64,000 nt of DNA from Gordionus sp. m RMFG-2023 (lineage: Eukaryota > Nematomorpha > Gordioida > Chordodea > Parachordodidae): the NCBI RefSeq assembly GCF_954871325.1, contig NC_088777.1, positions 35,627,366-35,691,365 on the forward strand, given 5' to 3'. This document shows positions 63,512-64,000 of this stretch, piece by piece; position 1 is the stretch's first letter; the number at the start of each line of letters is the position of its first letter. The position numbers and the translations under genes were made by a program. The notes under the pieces were generated by a model. It was not told where the DNA came from. It saw only the letters and a list, made by a program, of their open reading frames with translations, and made no database searches.

Positions 63512-64000
63512 GGCGTACGCAGCGGGAGGGGGGGGGCAGGGGGACAAATCCCCCTCAAAGCCAAAATGCAGATGCCGGACATATTATTATTTTTTATATT
63601 AAAATATTTTATTATAATTTTTATATCTATTTATTTTTAAATTTTTATATTATTACCTTTTTCATTTACTAATTTTCTTTATCAATTAATTTCGTTTTCA
63701 AGTTTTCCTTGTGGCGTAATATTTATCTATTATTTTTAAATTTCCCGGTATTATAATTTTCAAATTTCTAGTCATGGATATTAGACTTTTTTTTAAAAAA
63801 CGCTGAAGGTGAAAATCATACCAAAAAGCAAAAAAGTATAGTATGATAATTTAATAAACAAAAGCTGTGAACTGATGATTTCCTCAAAAGAATCAATTCA
63901 AAAGGGGGATATGATTCCCATTTCATCAATAATTGATAAAAATAGGGTTAAAATTGCAAAAGAAAATAGAGGCAAGATAAAACTAACTATTGAGGTTATT
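63512..64000 (+). mobile_element. 5' part of a hAT-like (DUF4371-type) element, runs off the window
   Basis: CATTGGCGTACGCAGCGGGA followed by a G-run and AGGGGGACAAATCCCCCTCA is the G-rich leader common at ends of BED/DUF4371-type hAT elements. At 63910-64000 a plus-strand frame encodes DKNRVKIAKENRGKIKLTIE, matching the family's '...V..A..NR..I..II.TI' helix before the GRQ...RGH block. No target duplication can be checked because the right end is outside. Confidence 0.5.

Overview
The window is a stretch of very A+T-rich nuclear DNA from a eukaryote, almost certainly an animal. It holds two recognisable host genes, both on the minus strand: RBBP6/Mpe1 (DWNN, CCHC knuckle and RING; 8 exons between 26095 and 11644) and FOXK (FHA and forkhead; 8 exons between 56116 and 36627). 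When I placed splice sites by eye, all phases agreed and gave clean frames of 1026 nt (341 aa) and 2061 nt (686 aa). FHA plus forkhead in the FOXK arrangement is an animal-type architecture. I cannot name the species. The base composition, small exons and transposon-filled introns would suit a myxozoan, flatworm or similar AT-rich metazoan, but that is only a guess.

Layout. 1-1651: a foldback element with ~315-345 bp inverted repeats and a decayed coding remnant inside. 2.67-3.38 kb: 3' exons of an unidentified host-like minus-strand gene. 3.88-4.67 kb: decayed piggyBac transposase. 5988-11556: a 5.57-kb palindrome ending in hAT-type TAGTGTTG termini, flanked by a perfect 8-bp target duplication and filled with ~119-bp satellite units. 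11.6-26.1 kb: RBBP6, whose introns hold a hAT remnant, a second 3.5-kb palindrome of the same family (17687-21200), a PIF/Harbinger transposase remnant and a Harbinger MITE with TTA duplications. 27.3-28.2 kb: decayed Merlin transposase. 28.8-31.5 kb: hAT elements, one carrying a nested MITE with a perfect 8-bp duplication. 36.6-56.1 kb: FOXK, with hAT elements at 37.1, 41.5 and 43.6 kb, a multi-level nest at 49.4-52.0 kb and further hAT-type MITEs at 53.6 and 54.8 kb. 59177-61397: an apparently complete Merlin transposon with a 5-exon transposase. 61.6-63.4 kb: unrecognised N/R/Y-rich minus-strand coding pieces. 63.5 kb to the end: the start of another hAT-like element.

The dominant signal is colonisation by cut-and-paste DNA transposons, mainly hAT (8-bp duplications; TAGTGTTG, TAGGGCTG, CAGGGACG and TAGAGGTCTG termini), with Merlin, piggyBac and PIF/Harbinger beside them. 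I recognised no reverse transcriptase, LTR element, LINE, CRISPR array or convincing tRNA. The most unusual system is the palindromic hAT-like family, whose arms are arrays of ~119-bp units each carrying the dyad GACAATTGTC. Two nearly whole copies and one arm fragment are in this window.
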